Positions 62,860-64,000 of a stretch of DNA of 64,000 nt are shown here, piece after piece (the stretch's first letter is position 1; every line of letters starts with the position of its first letter). The notes under the pieces are model-generated. The model searched no databases. It worked only from the letters and a program-made list of their open reading frames with translations, and had not been told where the DNA came from. A program made the translations under genes and the position numbers. Where the stretch lies: contig OX639973.1 in NCBI GenBank assembly GCA_951828385.1, positions 2,343,200-2,407,199 on the forward strand, written 5' to 3'. The DNA is from an uncultured Poribacteria bacterium. GTDB taxonomy: Bacteria; Poribacteria; WGA-4E; WGA-3G.

Positions 62860-63073
62860 TGGCTTTTCTCCATAATCCCAATTTCTTTGAGGGTGAAATA
62901 TCGCAATTGTGTTGTTGCCTCCACAATGCAGATGGCTTGAAGGTAATGATAGCACAAAAGGTAAACAGATGTCAACTGAATCTGGAATATCGGTAGGGCG
63001 ACCAGAAAGTCGTTCCTACATAAGACGGAGGAGTCGGGATTCGGAGATTCCTCCTACAAGAAATCCGAAAAAC

Positions 63074-63103
63074 TTGCACTTTAGAGACATTATGTTTTAC
63101 AAT
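63074..63103 (+). promoter_or_regulatory. Promoter of the lipoprotein-sorting gene
   Basis: TTGCAC, 18 bp, TACAAT. The expected start of transcription near 63110 makes the ATG at 63116 too close, favouring 63131 or 63143 as translation start. Confidence 0.55.
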
Positions 63104-63142
63104 ATAAAGTATAAGATGAAAGCGGAAAGGATGACCAAGAAG

Positions 63143-63937
63143 ATGGCGAAATTTAAAGATAAAATACAAAACGGATTGTACGGCTTGAAGGTGTGGTTTT
63201 TGCTTGCGTTGGCTGTTTTGGTCTGCGTGCCAGGGCAAGCCGACGATCATGTTCCTGATGTTGAAACTATCGTCAAAAAGATTGATCAACTCTATCGGAG
63301 TGAGTCAAGTCATGCCGAGATGGAGATGCATATTGTCACACCACACTGGGAACGCACCCTCGCAATGACAGTATGGTCACAAGGGATGAGCAAGACTTTT
63401 ATTCGGATTACGGCACCGAAGAAGGAGCAAGGGGTCGCGACACTACGCATCGGAAACGAGATGTGGAACTATCTGCCGAAGACGAACAAAACGATGAAGA
63501 TTCCGCCGTCGATGATGATGGGGTCGTGGATGGGCTCCGACTTCACAAATGACGACTTGGTGAGAGAGTCATCAATGCTCGACGATTATACCTATCAGTA
63601 CGTTACACCCAAAGACGCAGTGCCAGAACACCTCTATATCCAACTCGTACCCAAAGAGGACTCTCCAATCGTTTGGGGCAAAATTGTTGCCGCCGTGCAG
63701 TCCGACGATTATATACCGGTGTGGCAGCGGTTCTATGACGAGAAAGGGAACCTGATGCGGGTGATGAATTTCAAAGAGATCAAGACCTTTGGCGACAAAA
63801 TCACGCCATCTGTGATAGAGATGATTCCACAGAACAAAGAGGGACATAAAACGGTTGTCCGATGGTTGAACGCTACATTCGATTCGGACATTGACGATAA
63901 AATATTTACGCGTCGAAATCTCCAGAAAAGGAGATAG
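63143..63937 (+). CDS. Outer membrane lipoprotein-sorting protein (LolA/LolB-like fold)
   Basis: 264 aa from ATG 63143 (AAAGGA 11 bases upstream; ATGs at 63131 and 63116 are alternatives). Signal peptide VWFLLALAVLVCVPGQA, then DVETIVKKIDQLYRSESSHAEMEMHIVTP and VATLRIGNEMWNYLPKTNKTMKIPPSMM, typical of the family that carries or exports lipids and lipoproteins in the periplasm and is usually encoded with MMPL/RND-type exporters. The partner may lie beyond 64000. Confidence 0.85.
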   Translation: MAKFKDKIQNGLYGLKVWFLLALAVLVCVPGQADDHVPDVETIVKKIDQLYRSESSHAEMEMHIVTPHWERTLAMTVWSQGMSKTFIRITAPKKEQGVATLRIGNEMWNYLPKTNKTMKIPPSMMMGSWMGSDFTNDDLVRESSMLDDYTYQYVTPKDAVPEHLYIQLVPKEDSPIVWGKIVAAVQSDDYIPVWQRFYDEKGNLMRVMNFKEIKTFGDKITPSVIEMIPQNKEGHKTVVRWLNATFDSDIDDKIFTRRNLQKRR

Positions 63938-64000
63938 GGTTACGGTACGCGGAGCGTGCCTACTACTATTCTGTCAACATTAAAATGAGAGGTAAACTCG

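Noticed and set aside
1..64000. tRNA or rRNA genes
   Set aside because: No cloverleaf with CCA-ready ends or conserved rRNA segments were noticed on either strand by eye; a tRNA scan would be needed to exclude them.

Overview
The window looks like a chromosomal contig of an uncultured Gram-negative bacterium. The best guess is Candidatus Poribacteria or a near relative. The support is a secreted leucine-rich-repeat protein with a dockerin and an NYPNPFNP-type C-terminal module, DUF6785-type membrane proteins, Gfo/Idh/MocA dehydrogenases, a planctomycete-type cytochrome c, VOC proteins, and many short palindromic repeats. This is family-level inference; no rRNA or tRNA gene was recognised.

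Layout: 1-3 kb holds two exported proteins read leftward. 3.3-4.2 kb is an intact IS5-type insertion sequence just upstream of metH (4.4-8.0 kb). 8.0-12.9 kb holds two TnpB elements separated by a VOC gene and a lipoprotein; the second element splits another VOC gene. 13.2-17.7 kb carries a toxin-antitoxin-like cluster, a DUF58 protein, two convergent Gfo/Idh dehydrogenases, and between them an exact 4 x 132-bp tandem array. 17.8-21.1 kb is a rearranged zone with an Rpn-type gene, a VOC gene and two partial copies of it.

21.1-38.3 kb is rich in conflict-type genes. There is a vWA-nuclease / PP2C / kinase-TPR-FGE operon with its own strong promoter; the C-terminal FGE domain of the kinase has codon usage like a diversity-generating-retroelement variable region. 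There is also a methyltransferase fused to HNH, an MjaI-type restriction-modification pair and a second restriction-modification-like pair. A DUF6785 tandem duplication lies inside this region, interrupted by an archaeal-type phosphopantoate-beta-alanine ligase. 38.4-42.2 kb encodes a heterodimeric ABC exporter. 42.5-53.1 kb holds two WD40 proteins, 6-phosphogluconate dehydrogenase, a HAD hydrolase, a D-2-hydroxyacid dehydrogenase, a broken small gene, an AAA/PD-(D/E)XK protein and a PemK-type toxin-antitoxin pair.

53.1-59.3 kb is a nitrate-assimilation operon read leftward: ANTAR regulator, nitrite reductase, nitrate transporter, nitrate reductase. Its leader holds a hexaloop hairpin and a strong terminator, as in NasT-type antitermination. 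60.3-62.9 kb encodes a TIR-TPR-target-recognition-domain fusion, translationally coupled to a truncated ATP-binding-cassette ATPase. This is the most unusual candidate conflict system here, together with the vWA/PP2C/kinase triad. The window ends with an outer-membrane lipoprotein-sorting protein.
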